From Actinomyces marmotae (GTDB lineage: Bacteria > Actinomycetota > Actinomycetes > Actinomycetales > Actinomycetaceae): 64,000 bases of DNA. The notes beneath the pieces are model-generated. The model was not told the DNA's origin and made no database searches. It was given only the letters and a program-made list of their open reading frames with translations. Made by a program: the position numbers and the translations under genes. The stretch is from contig NZ_CP053642.1 in the NCBI RefSeq assembly GCF_013177295.1, positions 1,240,001-1,304,000 of the forward strand, given 5' to 3'. Below are positions 7,946-18,500 of the stretch, one piece after another (position 1 is the stretch's first letter; the number at the start of each line of letters is the position of its first letter).

Positions 7946-9422
7946 GGGAGGCGGCGACGGCGCGGGAGAACTCCTCGTCGACGTCGGGGTGCGGGGTGCC
8001 CAGGCGGGAGACGCCCCAGGCCACAGCCAGATTCGTCAGGAAGCCGGGGATGATCTCGTACAGGTCGAAGATCCCGCCGGGGCCGCCGTCGACGTTGCCC
8101 CAGATGATGACCATGAGGGCGCCCGCGGCCATGCCCGCCACGGCTCCGACGGAGGTCAGGCCGCGCCAGTAGAGGCTCAGCAGAACGGTCGGGCCGAAGG
8201 AGGCCCCGAAGCCGGCCCAGGCGAAGGCGACGAGGGCGAGGATCGTGTCGTTCTGCTCCCAGGCCATCACCGCCGCGACGAGGGCGACGGCGAGCACCGC
8301 GCTGCGCGACATGATGATGAGGTGCCCGCCCGAGGGGGGGGTCCTGCGCAGCGCCCGGTAGAGGTCCTCCACGAGGGCCGAGGAGGTGACGAGCAGTTGG
8401 GAGGAGACCGTGGACATGATGGCCGCCAGGATCGCGGCGAGCATGAAGCCGGCGACGAGCGGGTGGAACATGAGCTGGCCGAGTTCGATGAAGACGGCCT
8501 CCGGGTCCGCCAGGCGTGAGGGGTCGCGCCCGTACTCGGCCACGCCGACCACGGCGGTGCCGGCGGCGCCGGCCACGGCGAAGAGCATCCAGCCGATCCC
8601 GATGCGCCGGCCTTGGACGGCCTCGCGCGGGGTACGGATCGCCATGAAGCGCACGATGATATGGGGCTGACCGAAGTAGCCCAGGCCCCAGGCCAGCGCT
8701 GAGATGACGCCAATGGTGGACACCGAGGGGCCCCACAGGGCCCAGTAGCTGGGATCGACCTCGCTGACCCGCTCAACCAACTGGGAGGCGCCTCCGGCGC
8801 GCGCGATCCCCACGATGGGCACGGCCAGGAGCGCGGCGACCATCATGAGGCCCTGGACGAGGTCCGTCCAGGACACCGCGAGGAAGCCCCCCACGAGCGT
8901 GTAGAGCACGGTGATCGCGGCGACGAGCGTCATGCCGAGCCGGTAGTCCATTCCGAAGGAGGACTGGAAGAAGACACCTCCGGCCACCATGCCGGAGGAC
9001 ACGTACAGGGTGAAGAAGACCAGGATGATGAGCCCGGAGGCCCAGCGCAGCATGCGCCTGGGGTCGTGCAGGCGGTTGTCGAGGAAGCTCGGGATCGTGA
9101 TGGCGTCCCCGGCGACCTCTGTGTAGGCGCGCAGCCGTGGCGCGGTCACCTTCCAGTTGACCCAGGCGCCGATGGTCAGGCCGACGGCGATCCAGGCCTC
9201 CACAAAGCCCGAGGCGTACAGGGCGCCGGGAAGGCCCATGAGCAGCCAGCCGGACATGTCCGCCGCGCCCGCCGACAGGGCGGCGACGAAGGGGTTGAGG
9301 TCGCGCCCGCCGAGCATGTAGTCATCGATGTCGTTGGTGCGGGTATAGGCCCACAGACCGATCATGATCATCGCGACGAAGTAGATGATCATGGCGATCG
9401 CCTGATAGGTGGTCTCGCTCAC
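7938..9422 (-). CDS. putP: Sodium/proline symporter (SSS family)
   Basis: A 494-residue sodium:solute symporter with about 13 membrane segments. It has the PutP-type signatures GGRDLNPFVAALSAGAADMS and GWLLMGLPGALYASGF in segments 2-3, and GGFLAVSWTDLVQGLMM in the middle. Proline is the best-supported substrate by resemblance to PutP; other SSS substrates cannot be excluded. The GTG start has TGGAGG 5 nt upstream, and a promoter with both hexamers lies at 9506-9534. It sits between fas and acpS, and its end overlaps the acpS start, an unusual partner for a lipid-synthesis gene. Confidence 0.85.
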   Translation of the reverse strand: MSETTYQAIAMIIYFVAMIMIGLWAYTRTNDIDDYMLGGRDLNPFVAALSAGAADMSGWLLMGLPGALYASGFVEAWIAVGLTIGAWVNWKVTAPRLRAYTEVAGDAITIPSFLDNRLHDPRRMLRWASGLIILVFFTLYVSSGMVAGGVFFQSSFGMDYRLGMTLVAAITVLYTLVGGFLAVSWTDLVQGLMMVAALLAVPIVGIARAGGASQLVERVSEVDPSYWALWGPSVSTIGVISALAWGLGYFGQPHIIVRFMAIRTPREAVQGRRIGIGWMLFAVAGAAGTAVVGVAEYGRDPSRLADPEAVFIELGQLMFHPLVAGFMLAAILAAIMSTVSSQLLVTSSALVEDLYRALRRTPPSGGHLIIMSRSAVLAVALVAAVMAWEQNDTILALVAFAWAGFGASFGPTVLLSLYWRGLTSVGAVAGMAAGALMVIIWGNVDGGPGGIFDLYEIIPGFLTNLAVAWGVSRLGTPHPDVDEEFSRAVAASRA

Positions 9423-9505
9423 GGGGGCCTCCAGGAGGGTGGTCGGTGCTGGGCGATTCTCGGGCGCTCGTCATCAGCGACGGCGCAGCATCCCAGCACG
9501 TGAGA

Positions 9506-9534
9506 AGAGTAGGACCGAAGTCCCTGGATGTCCA
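9506..9534 (-). promoter_or_regulatory. Promoter of the putP-acpS unit
   Basis: On the minus strand, TGGACA (9534-9529), a 17-nt spacer and TACTCT (9511-9506) make a well-spaced -35/-10 pair. The -35 region lies inside a small palindrome, CTGGATGTCCAG, a possible operator. It follows the fas terminator directly. Confidence 0.6.
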
Positions 9535-9546
9535 GGGGTGGGTACG

Positions 9547-9591
9547 GGCGCGGGCCCGGCGGTCCCCTGAGGGGATCGCCGGGCCCGCGCC
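9547..9591 (-). terminator. Strong terminator after fas
   Basis: Two 21-nt arms pair with one wobble around a 3-nt loop, beginning 8 nt past the fas stop. The stem is almost all G and C, and there is no U-tract. It separates the acc-fas operon from putP. Confidence 0.75.
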
Positions 9592-9599
9592 GAGCGGGG

Positions 9600-12500
9600 T
9601 CACTCCCCCGCGTGGTAGACGCCGTCGGCGCCCAGTCGCGCCTCGGGGTCCAGGAGCATGGCGGCCTCGACCTCATGCGGGTCGCGGTTCTTGCTGGCCT
9701 CTCCGAGGCGGCGTCCCTGGACCTGCTCGAAGAGCTCGACACGGCCGATCATGCCGGCGCGGCGGCGGCGCGTGCCCGCGGCGAGGCGGGCGTTGGCCGA
9801 GGCGAGCCAGGCGTCAACGGCCTCCTGACCGCCGGCCTTGCGCAGGGCGGCCTCGAAGGCGCCGGGGTGGACCAGGGCGATGAGCCCGGAGACGTGCCCG
9901 AAGCCGAGGGAGGTCAGCAGGCCGGCGCGCACCGGGCCGGCGCCGGGCACGCGCCCCGACTCCCCTCCGCGGCCGGCGAGCCGCATCGGGGTGCGCGGCC
10001 ACACCCAGAAGGCGTCCTTGGCCAGCGGGGCGTCGACGACGTCGAGGGAGGCGTTGCCGGGAGCGACGCCGGTGGCCAGGATCTCGGTGAGGCCAGCGAC
10101 CTGGAAGACCGCGGCGCCGCCCTTGGCGTGGCCGGTGATGGTCTTCTGGGAGACCGCCACGAGCGGGTTGCCCTCGGAGCGTCCCAGCGCCCGCGCCAGG
10201 CGGGTGTGGAGCTCGGACTCATTGGGGTCGTTGGCGCTCGTGGAGGTGTCGTGCTTGGAGACCAGGGCGATGTCGTCGGCCTCCACCCCGAGCGAGCGCA
10301 GGGCGCGTGCCAGGCGCGAGTCGGTGCCGCCGCGGCCAGCTCCCAGCGCCCCCAGGCCCGGGGCCGGGATGGAGGTGTGAGCGCCGTCGGCGTAGGAGGA
10401 GACGAAGCCGACCACGCCGGCCACGGGCAGGCCCAGGCGCGCCGCCACGGAGGCGCGGGCCAGGATGACCGTCCCGCCGCCCTCGGCCTCGACGAAGCCG
10501 CCGCGGCGGCGGTCGTTGGCCCGCGAGAAGTGGCGGTCAGAGATGCCCTTGGCGCGCATGGCGGCCGCCTCCGCGGTGGCATTCATGTTGCCGAAGCCGA
10601 CGACCGACTCGATCGAGATGTCGTCGATGGCGCCGGCGATGACGACGTCGGCCTTGCCCAGGGTGATCTTGTCCCAGCCGTCCTCGATGGACACGGCCGC
10701 GGTGGCGCAGGCGCTCACCGGCTGGACCATGGAGCCGTAGCCGCCGATGTAGGACTGCATGACATGCGCGGCGACAACGTTGGGCAGGGCCTCCTGGAGG
10801 ATATCGCTGGGGCGCTCCTCGCCCAGCAGGCGGCCAACGAACATCTTGCGCATGGACTCCATGCCTCCGAAGCCCGTGCCCTGCGTGGAGGCCACGTCGG
10901 AGGGGTGGACGGCGGTGAGCAGTTCGGCCGGGGTGAAGCCGGCGGCGAGGAAGGCCTCGACGGCGGTCACCAGGTTCCAGGAGGCAATGGTGTCCATGCC
11001 CTGGACCATGGCCGCCGGGATGCCCCAGCGCTCGGGGTTGAAGTCCACCGGGAACTGGCCGCCCACGGTGCGCGACAGAGCCGCGCGGCGCGGGACGCGG
11101 GCCAGCGACCCGGCCAGGCGGGTGACAGTCCACTCGCCGGTCTCGGCGTCGGGGGCCACGAGGGTGTGCTCGGGGTCGGAAGCCTCGATGGTGCGGGCCG
11201 TGGCCTCGTCGGGCACGCTCAGCGTGATGTCGTGGTCGAGGTAGACGGCGACCTCCTCGTCGGCGATGGTGGCGATGACGCCGTCGTCGACGAACTCGCG
11301 GATGCCGCAGCGGGCCACGACCTCGTCGCGGTAGCGGGTCCAGATGTCCTCCTCGGGGACGCGCTCGCCGTCAGTGTCGTACCAGCCGGCCTTCGGCGAG
11401 TCGTACCAGGTGAGCAGGCCCATGCCCCAGGCGAGCTCGAGGACGCCCGCGGCGGTGAGCTCGACGTCCTCCCCGCCGCTCATGCCCAGCTCCGCCTCGC
11501 GGCGGGTGCGGCCCGAGCCCCAGGTGGAGATCTCACCGGTGGAGACGATGACGACCATGTCGTCCAGGTCGGCCTCCACGTCGCCCCACTGGGGGGCCGT
11601 GGGCTGGGTGGGCACCACCGGCGAGGGCAGGGCGCGGATCTCGGCGCGCTGCTCGGCGGGGGCGGCCTTGGCGGCCGCCAGGGAGGCGGCGGCGGACTCG
11701 CGCAGGGCGACGAGGTCGAGGCCGTCGCCCAGGCCCCCGGTCAGGTCGGCCTCGACAGGGCGCTCGGCGGCCCTGGCGCGGGCGGCGTGGTCGCACAGGC
11801 TCATGAGCTCTGCGGCCATCTCCTCGGTGGACCAGGTGCGCACCCCGGCGGCCTCGACGGCCTCGACCAGCGGGTCGTTGCCGCCCATGAGGCCGGTGCC
11901 GCGGACCCAGCCGATGCGCGGGTGGGCCAGGGTGACCCGCCCGGACCAGGCAGACTCGGAGGACCAGCGGTTGACGATGGCGTCGAGCGCGGCCTTGACC
12001 TCACCGTAGGCGCCGTCACCGCCGAAGGTGCCGCGGTTCGGGGAGCCGGGCAGGACGACGTGCAGGCGGTGGTCCACATGCGTGTCGGTGCCGATGGCGC
12101 TCAGCGTGGCGATGCTCCGCTCGACGCTCCACAGCAGGAGCCGGGTCTGGGACTCGGCGGCGGGGCCGGCGTCGGCGAGGGTCCCCATGACCCGGGGGGC
12201 CGCGAAGGGGAACAGGAGGGTCGGGACGAGGGCCTCCTTAACGACGGTGGTCTTGCCCCCCTCGGTGACGGCCTGCTCGTTGCCGATCCAGTCGGCCAGA
12301 GCGTCGACGTCGCGGTAGGAGGCGAGGTTGGCGGGCACGATCCACAGGCGGGCGCCGGCGGAGGCGTGCTCGCGGTACAGGCGCGTGGCGAAGGCCAGGC
12401 GCTCGTGGCTCAGCCGCGAGGAAGTGGCCACGACCGTTGCGCCGCCCGCCAGGAGCTCACCGGTGACGGCGGCGGCGATGGAGCCGGGGGCCACGCCGGT

Positions 12501-15500
12501 GACCACGGCGACGTCGTCGGCCCAGCGGATGGCCGCGTCGCCCTGGGCGGCGGTGGCGCGGGCGGCGGAGGCCAGGGAGGCGGCCAGGGCCGTGCGCTCC
12601 TCGCGGTCGGCGAGCCCGCCGGCGCGCAGGGTGCGAGCCCACCAGTCGGCCTGATCGGCGACGGCCTGGCCCAGGCCCGTGAAGGCTTCGGGGCGCAGGA
12701 GGCGGTGGGCCTCATCGAGGTCGAGCTCGCCGTTGCCCAGTCGGGCCAGGTCCTCCCGGGCGCTCGCCCAGCGGTCGTCGATGAGGACGGCGCGGGCGGG
12801 CTCGAAGGCCGGGGTGACGGACTTGACCCAGCCGGAGCCGAGCTCGGCGTCGATCGCGGCCAGGGCGGCGCGGGTGGCGACGGCCTCGTCGTCGGCGTCC
12901 GCGGGGATCGTCACCCTCTCGGACAGCCCCAGGGCGTCGAGGATGGTGCGGGCGGTGGCGGCCAGCACGCCGGAGGAGCCGGTGACGGTGGCGGCGAAGG
13001 CGTCCAGGGCGGCGGAGTCGACCACCGCTCCCCCGGCACCACCGGCGGCGGAGGGCTTGGCGACGCTGACCCCGTGGGCGCCGGCGACCGCCTGGACGGC
13101 GGAGTCGATGAGGGCGTCGACGGCGCCGGCGCTGGTCAGCGGCGCGGAGGAGCCGAGGCTGGCCAGGTCGTCGCCGCGCATGGAGGCTCCCTCACGGGTT
13201 CCCAGCATGAGCTCGGCGGTGACGTGGGAGACCCATCCGTCGCCCAGGCCCCAGGTGCCCTTGACCCGCTCGCCCACGCGCGCCGCGCGCACACCCGAGG
13301 GGCCGAGGATGCGGCCCAGGCTCGTGCGGATGGCGTCGGACAGGACCGGCCCGAAGGCCTTGTACCCGGGGGCGCCCTTGGCGACCGTGGCGGCCAGGGC
13401 CGTCATGTCGGCGTCGGCGGCGCCGTCGATGCTGGCGAGCTGGAGCTCGGTGCCCAGGTCCATGAGGAGCTGGTTGCGCCGGGAGGAGACGCCGTTGGTG
13501 AGGGTCTCGGTGGTGTCCGTGGCTCCGATCTGCTCGGGGCGGATCCGCGAGGCGTGGGCCAGCAGGACCGTCAGGGCGTCGGTGGCTCCGAAGGTCAGGT
13601 CGTCCACGGGGCCACTGGCGGCGGGCGCCGCGGCGGCGGGCTCGGCGGCCGGGGCGGGGGCCGCCTCGACCGGCGCCGTCTCGGCAGCCGTTTCGGGCGC
13701 CGGGGCGGGGGTCGCCTCGGGGGCCTCCTCGACCGGCTCGGCGAGCTCGACGGCCGGGTCGGTGTCGGTGGCGAGCACGCGGGCCTCGTCGCGGCGGGCG
13801 TTGTGGACGGTCACGTGGCGCCCGGCGTGGGCCGGGAGCTTGAGGGTGTTGCTGGCCAGGTTCGCCAGGGTCGGGGAGGCCGCCAGGCCCACCTCGACGA
13901 CGCGCTCGATGCCGAGCCCGCCCTCGGCGGGCGAGCGCAGCAGCACGTCCTGCGTCTCGATCCAGCGCACCGGGGAGGCGAACTGCCAGGCCAGGAGTTC
14001 GATGAGCAGGAGGCGGCCGAGCTCGGTGCGGCGCGCCGACCAGCCGTCCCAGTCATCCAGGGCGGCGCGGACCGGCTCGGAGGGCACGACCTCGAGGATC
14101 GAGGCGGCGAACTCGCGGGTCAGCGCGAAGGGGCGGGCCACGAGGTTGGGCACGTAGCAGTTCTCGAGGCGGTCGACGTCGAGGTCGGCCGGGACGAGCT
14201 GCTCAAGGCGGGCGCGGAACTCGGCCACGCCGGGGCGCAGGACCTCGGAGTGGAAGGGCACGTCGATGCCGGGCACGAGCATGAAGGGGTTCTTGCCGCC
14301 GCGGGCCTTGGCCTTGGCGCGCGCGTCGGCAGCCAGGGCGTCCAGGCCCTTGATGGTCCCGGCGATGGCGTACTGCACGCCGGCCAGGTTGTAGTTGACG
14401 ATCTGCAGGAACTCACCGGTCGCCTCGGAGATGGAGGCGACGTAGGACTCGACGTCCTCGGCGCGGATGCCGGCCTGGTTGGGGCGCAGCGCCCCCATCC
14501 GGTAGTTGGAGGCCCCGGTCTCGTCACGCGGGACGAGGGAGTGCATCGTGGAGCCGCGCTGGAAGACGATGGAGATGGTGGTCTCCACCGGCATGACTCG
14601 CCCGTAGGAGGACAGGGCCGTGTACTCGCCCAGGGAGTGCCCGGCGAAGGCGGCGCCCTCGACGAGCGCCCCGGCCTCGGCCAGGCGAGCCGTGGAGGCC
14701 ATGGCGACGGTGGCCAGGGCGACCTGCGTGAACTGGGTGAGGTTGAGCAGGCCCTCGGGGTGGCGGTAGGTCACGCCCCGAGCAGTCATCTCGGTGGGGT
14801 TGTCGCGCACGAGGGCGATGACGGAGAAGCCGAGCTCGGCGCGGGTGTGGGCGTCGGCCCGCTCCCAGACCTCGCGGGCGGCCCTGGATGAGGCGCGCTC
14901 ATCGAGTCCCATGCCGGCGCTCTGAATGCCCTGGCCGGGGTAGATGTAGGCGGTGGGCTCGGGCAGGGTGACGGCGGTGCCGCGTGAGACGACCTCGCCG
15001 TTGACGCGGCATACGGCCTCCAGGACGTAGCCTCCGCCGCGCACGAGCCCGGTGCGCTCCACGCTGATCTCGACGTCGTCGTTCAACTCGACGGGGCCGG
15101 TCATGACGTAGGTCCAACCGGCGAGCTCGTGGTGGGTGCCGTCGGCCGCGGCCGCGGCGGCGACCTGCTGGGCAGTGGCGGACAGCCACATGCCGTGGAC
15201 GAGCGGGGCGTCCATGCCGGCGACCCTCGCGGCGTGGTAACTGGTGTGGATGGGGTTGAAGTCGCCGGTGACGCGCGCGAAGGCCGTCATGTCGGCGGGC
15301 GCGGTGGCGGTGACGCGGCGCAGGAGGCGGCGGGCGGCGGGCGCGGTGGCGCGGCCGGTCCCGCCGGCGGGCTCGGGGGCCGAGGGGACGGCTGAGCCGG
15401 AGGCGCGGCCGCGGATGGCGAAGCGCTCGCGCAGCAGGGCGATGAGCTCGCCGTCGTCATCGCCGCCGGAGCAGTCGGTCATCTGCAGGCGCACGTCGAC

Positions 15501-18500
15501 CACGCGACCGGCGCTGGACTCCTCCAGCGCGGCGACCCAGCCGTCGACCTGCACGCGGGCGCCGGCGCCCGCCCAGGCCTCGAGCTCGGCCAGCGGACGG
15601 CGCAGGTCGATCGTGTGGTCGAGGTGGACGGCGCCGAGCAGCCCCTCGATGAGCGGCATGCCGTCCTCGATGACGCTGCCCAGGGCCGCGTAGACGACGG
15701 GCCAGGCCGGGCCGAGGAGGGCATCGGGCACCAGCGGCGCGGCGGACAGGTCCGTGGGCAGCGCGTCGGCGGTCACGGCGGCGTGGTCGTGGCCGAGGGT
15801 GTCCGCCAGCGTGAACTGGGCGTGGACGGTGCCGAAGGGCTGGGTGACCGGGCGGCCCAGGGCGTCGGTGGCGCCGTCGGCGGCGGGGCGCACCTCGGGG
15901 AGCCGCTCGACGAAGTCGCCGGTGATGGAGGTGGCGCCCACGCCGGCGGTGACCCGCAGGAGGTCATTCATGGTCTCGCTGATGCGGCCGGGGTCCACCA
16001 GGGGGACGGCGCCGTCGGCGGCGCGGGCCAGGCGCAGCGGGATGACGAGGCGGCGCACGGCGTGGATGGCGTCCCCGCCGGGGGTGGAGTCCCAGTGCGT
16101 GTCGAGGTGGATGTCGAGGTCGTAGGCGTCGGCCGCCACGTCGGGGCGGGCGGTGACGGTGTAGGCCTCGTCGGGCAGGACCCGGGCGGGGTTGATGGAC
16201 AGGTGCCCGTTCCACAGCACGTGCGGGGAGGTGCGCACGAGGGCGAGGGCGTCGGCCACGGGGGCGGAGTCAGGCCCCCAGCCGGCGCCGATGCGGCCGG
16301 CGGCCTCGCCCGGCTGGGCGCCGGCGGCCGTCAGGGCCTCGACGGCGGCGGTCTCGAAGCGGCCGAGGAGCTCTCCGACAGGCTCGTTGATGGTGGTGAT
16401 GCCGGCCACCGCCACGGGGCCGGGGATGATGCGGACCTGGTCGGCGGTGTACCGCGGGTCCTGGGACTGCCACAGGGAGTCGGTGCCCCACCAGCGCAGG
16501 ATGTCAGCATCGACGACGGGCACGAAGGGCACCGGCTTGGGGTGCTTGCGGCACAGGTCGACGAACCAGGCGGCGTCGACGGGCTCGACGCGGGTGGTGG
16601 CGGCGCTCGGGTAGGCGCCCGCGAGGGCGGCCAGGGCGGCGTCGGAGTCGATGACGTCGTCGTAGTCGGCGAAGAGCGTGACGATGGAGCCGCGGTCCGC
16701 GGGCGACAGGCGGGCCTCGACGCGGTGCAGGAGGTCGAGGAAGCGGTCGTACCAGCCCTCGTCGGCCCAGTCGGCCTCGACGGCGGCGCGCCCGTCATGA
16801 GGCGCGACGCACAGCTCGGCGTAGCGGGTGGCCCACTCCAGGTAGGTCATGGTCTCGACGTCGCCGAAGTAGGGCTTGGCGGTGCGCGAGAGGGCCTCGA
16901 TCATCTCCTCGCGGCGCTCGGCCATGGCGGCCTCGTCGCCGGCGAGTTCCTGGATGAGGCGGGAGGCGCGGGCCGAGGAGTTGTCGATCTCGTAGAGGTC
17001 GGCGCGCAGGTGGGACAGGCCCGAGGTCATGCCGCCGATGGAGGCGCCGGAGGCGACCCATCCGCCCTCGTCGGCCGGGTCGATGCCGGGGGTGTCGACG
17101 AGCAGCTGCTTGACGTCGTCGTTGGTCTTGGCCTCCAGGCAGGTCATGGCGGCTGTGCCGACCATGACGCCGTCGACGGGGGCCGCGGCGGTGCCGTAGG
17201 CCAGGGCCCAGCGGCCGGTGAGGTAGTCGGCGGCGCGCTCGGGGGTTCCGATGCCCCCGCCGACGCACAGGACGACGTTGTCGACGGCGCGGATGGCGTC
17301 GTAGGTGGCCAGGAGCATGGTGTCCAGGTCCTCCCACGAGTGGTGCCCGCCGGCGTGGCCGTCCTCGATCTGCATGATGACGGGGGTGTCCTCGTTGGCG
17401 CGGGCGATGGCCAGGACCTGGCGGATCTGGTCGACGGTGCCGGGCTTGAAGGCGATGTAGGGGAAGCCCTCGGCGTGGAAGCGCTTGAGCAGGGCCGTGG
17501 CCTCCTCCAACTCGGGGATACCCGCCGAGATCGTGATGCCGTCCACGGGGGCGCCACCGATGCGGGCCTTGGACAGGAGCCGCTGGGCGCCCAGGTGGAG
17601 GTTCCACAGGTAGCGGTCCATGAACATGGCGTTGAACGCGGCGGTCCGGCCGGGGTCGAGGAGCCTGGTGAGCTCGGCGATGTTTTCGGTCAGGACCGGG
17701 CCGGTGGTCTGCCCACCGCCGGCGAGCTCGGCCCAGTAGCCGGCGTTGGCAGCGGCGGCGACGATGGCCGGGTCGACGGTGGTGGGGGTCATGCCGGCAA
17801 GCATGACGGCGCTGCGGCCGGTCAGGCGGGTGAAGGCGGTGTCCACGGTGAGGCGCCCGTCGGGCAGGCGGGTCAGGCGCGGGGCGAAGCGGGAGCGGTC
17901 GACGGTGCGGGTGGGCTCGGCGCCCTCGCGGTCGAGTTCGTCGAGGGCGGTGGCGGTGCCCGCGGCCACGATGGTCGAGCCGGTGCCGGCCAGGACGGCC
18001 TCGGTGAGGCGGGAGAGCACGGCGCCGGGGCCGAGGTCGACGACGGTGCGCACCGGGGTGCCCTCTGCGCTGGCGGTCTCCAGGGCGCCGGTGACGGTGG
18101 CGGGCCAGTCGACGACGTCGATGAGGACGGCCGCGGCGAGCCGGCGGGCCGCGGCCTGGTCGAGGCCGCAGCGGCCCGCCCAGTCCACGACGTCCTCGAC
18201 GGCGGGGGCCAGCAGCGGGGTGTGGAAGGGCACGGAGGTGGCCAGGAACTCGGTGACGGGAGCGAGGACGGCGCCGCCGAGGCGGCGCTCCTTGCGGGCC
18301 TTGGCGCTGCGCGCGGCGGCCGCCTCCAGGGCCGTGACGACCTGCTCAAGGTCGGCGGGGCGCCCGGACAGGATGTGGGCCTGGCGGCCGTTGATGACGC
18401 CGACCGAGATGCCCGCGGCCGCAGGGACGCGCGCGAGCACGGCGTCGAGGACCTTGCGGGTCACGCCGCGCACGGAGAGCATGGGGGTGGACTCGCCCAC

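Noticed and set aside
9528..14891. Plus-strand open frame of 1787 codons opposite fas, and a second one at 15615-18620
   Set aside because: Composition is Gly/Asp/Val/Arg-rich without any domain, and the minus strand carries unmistakable FAS motifs. Such antisense frames are expected at this GC content.
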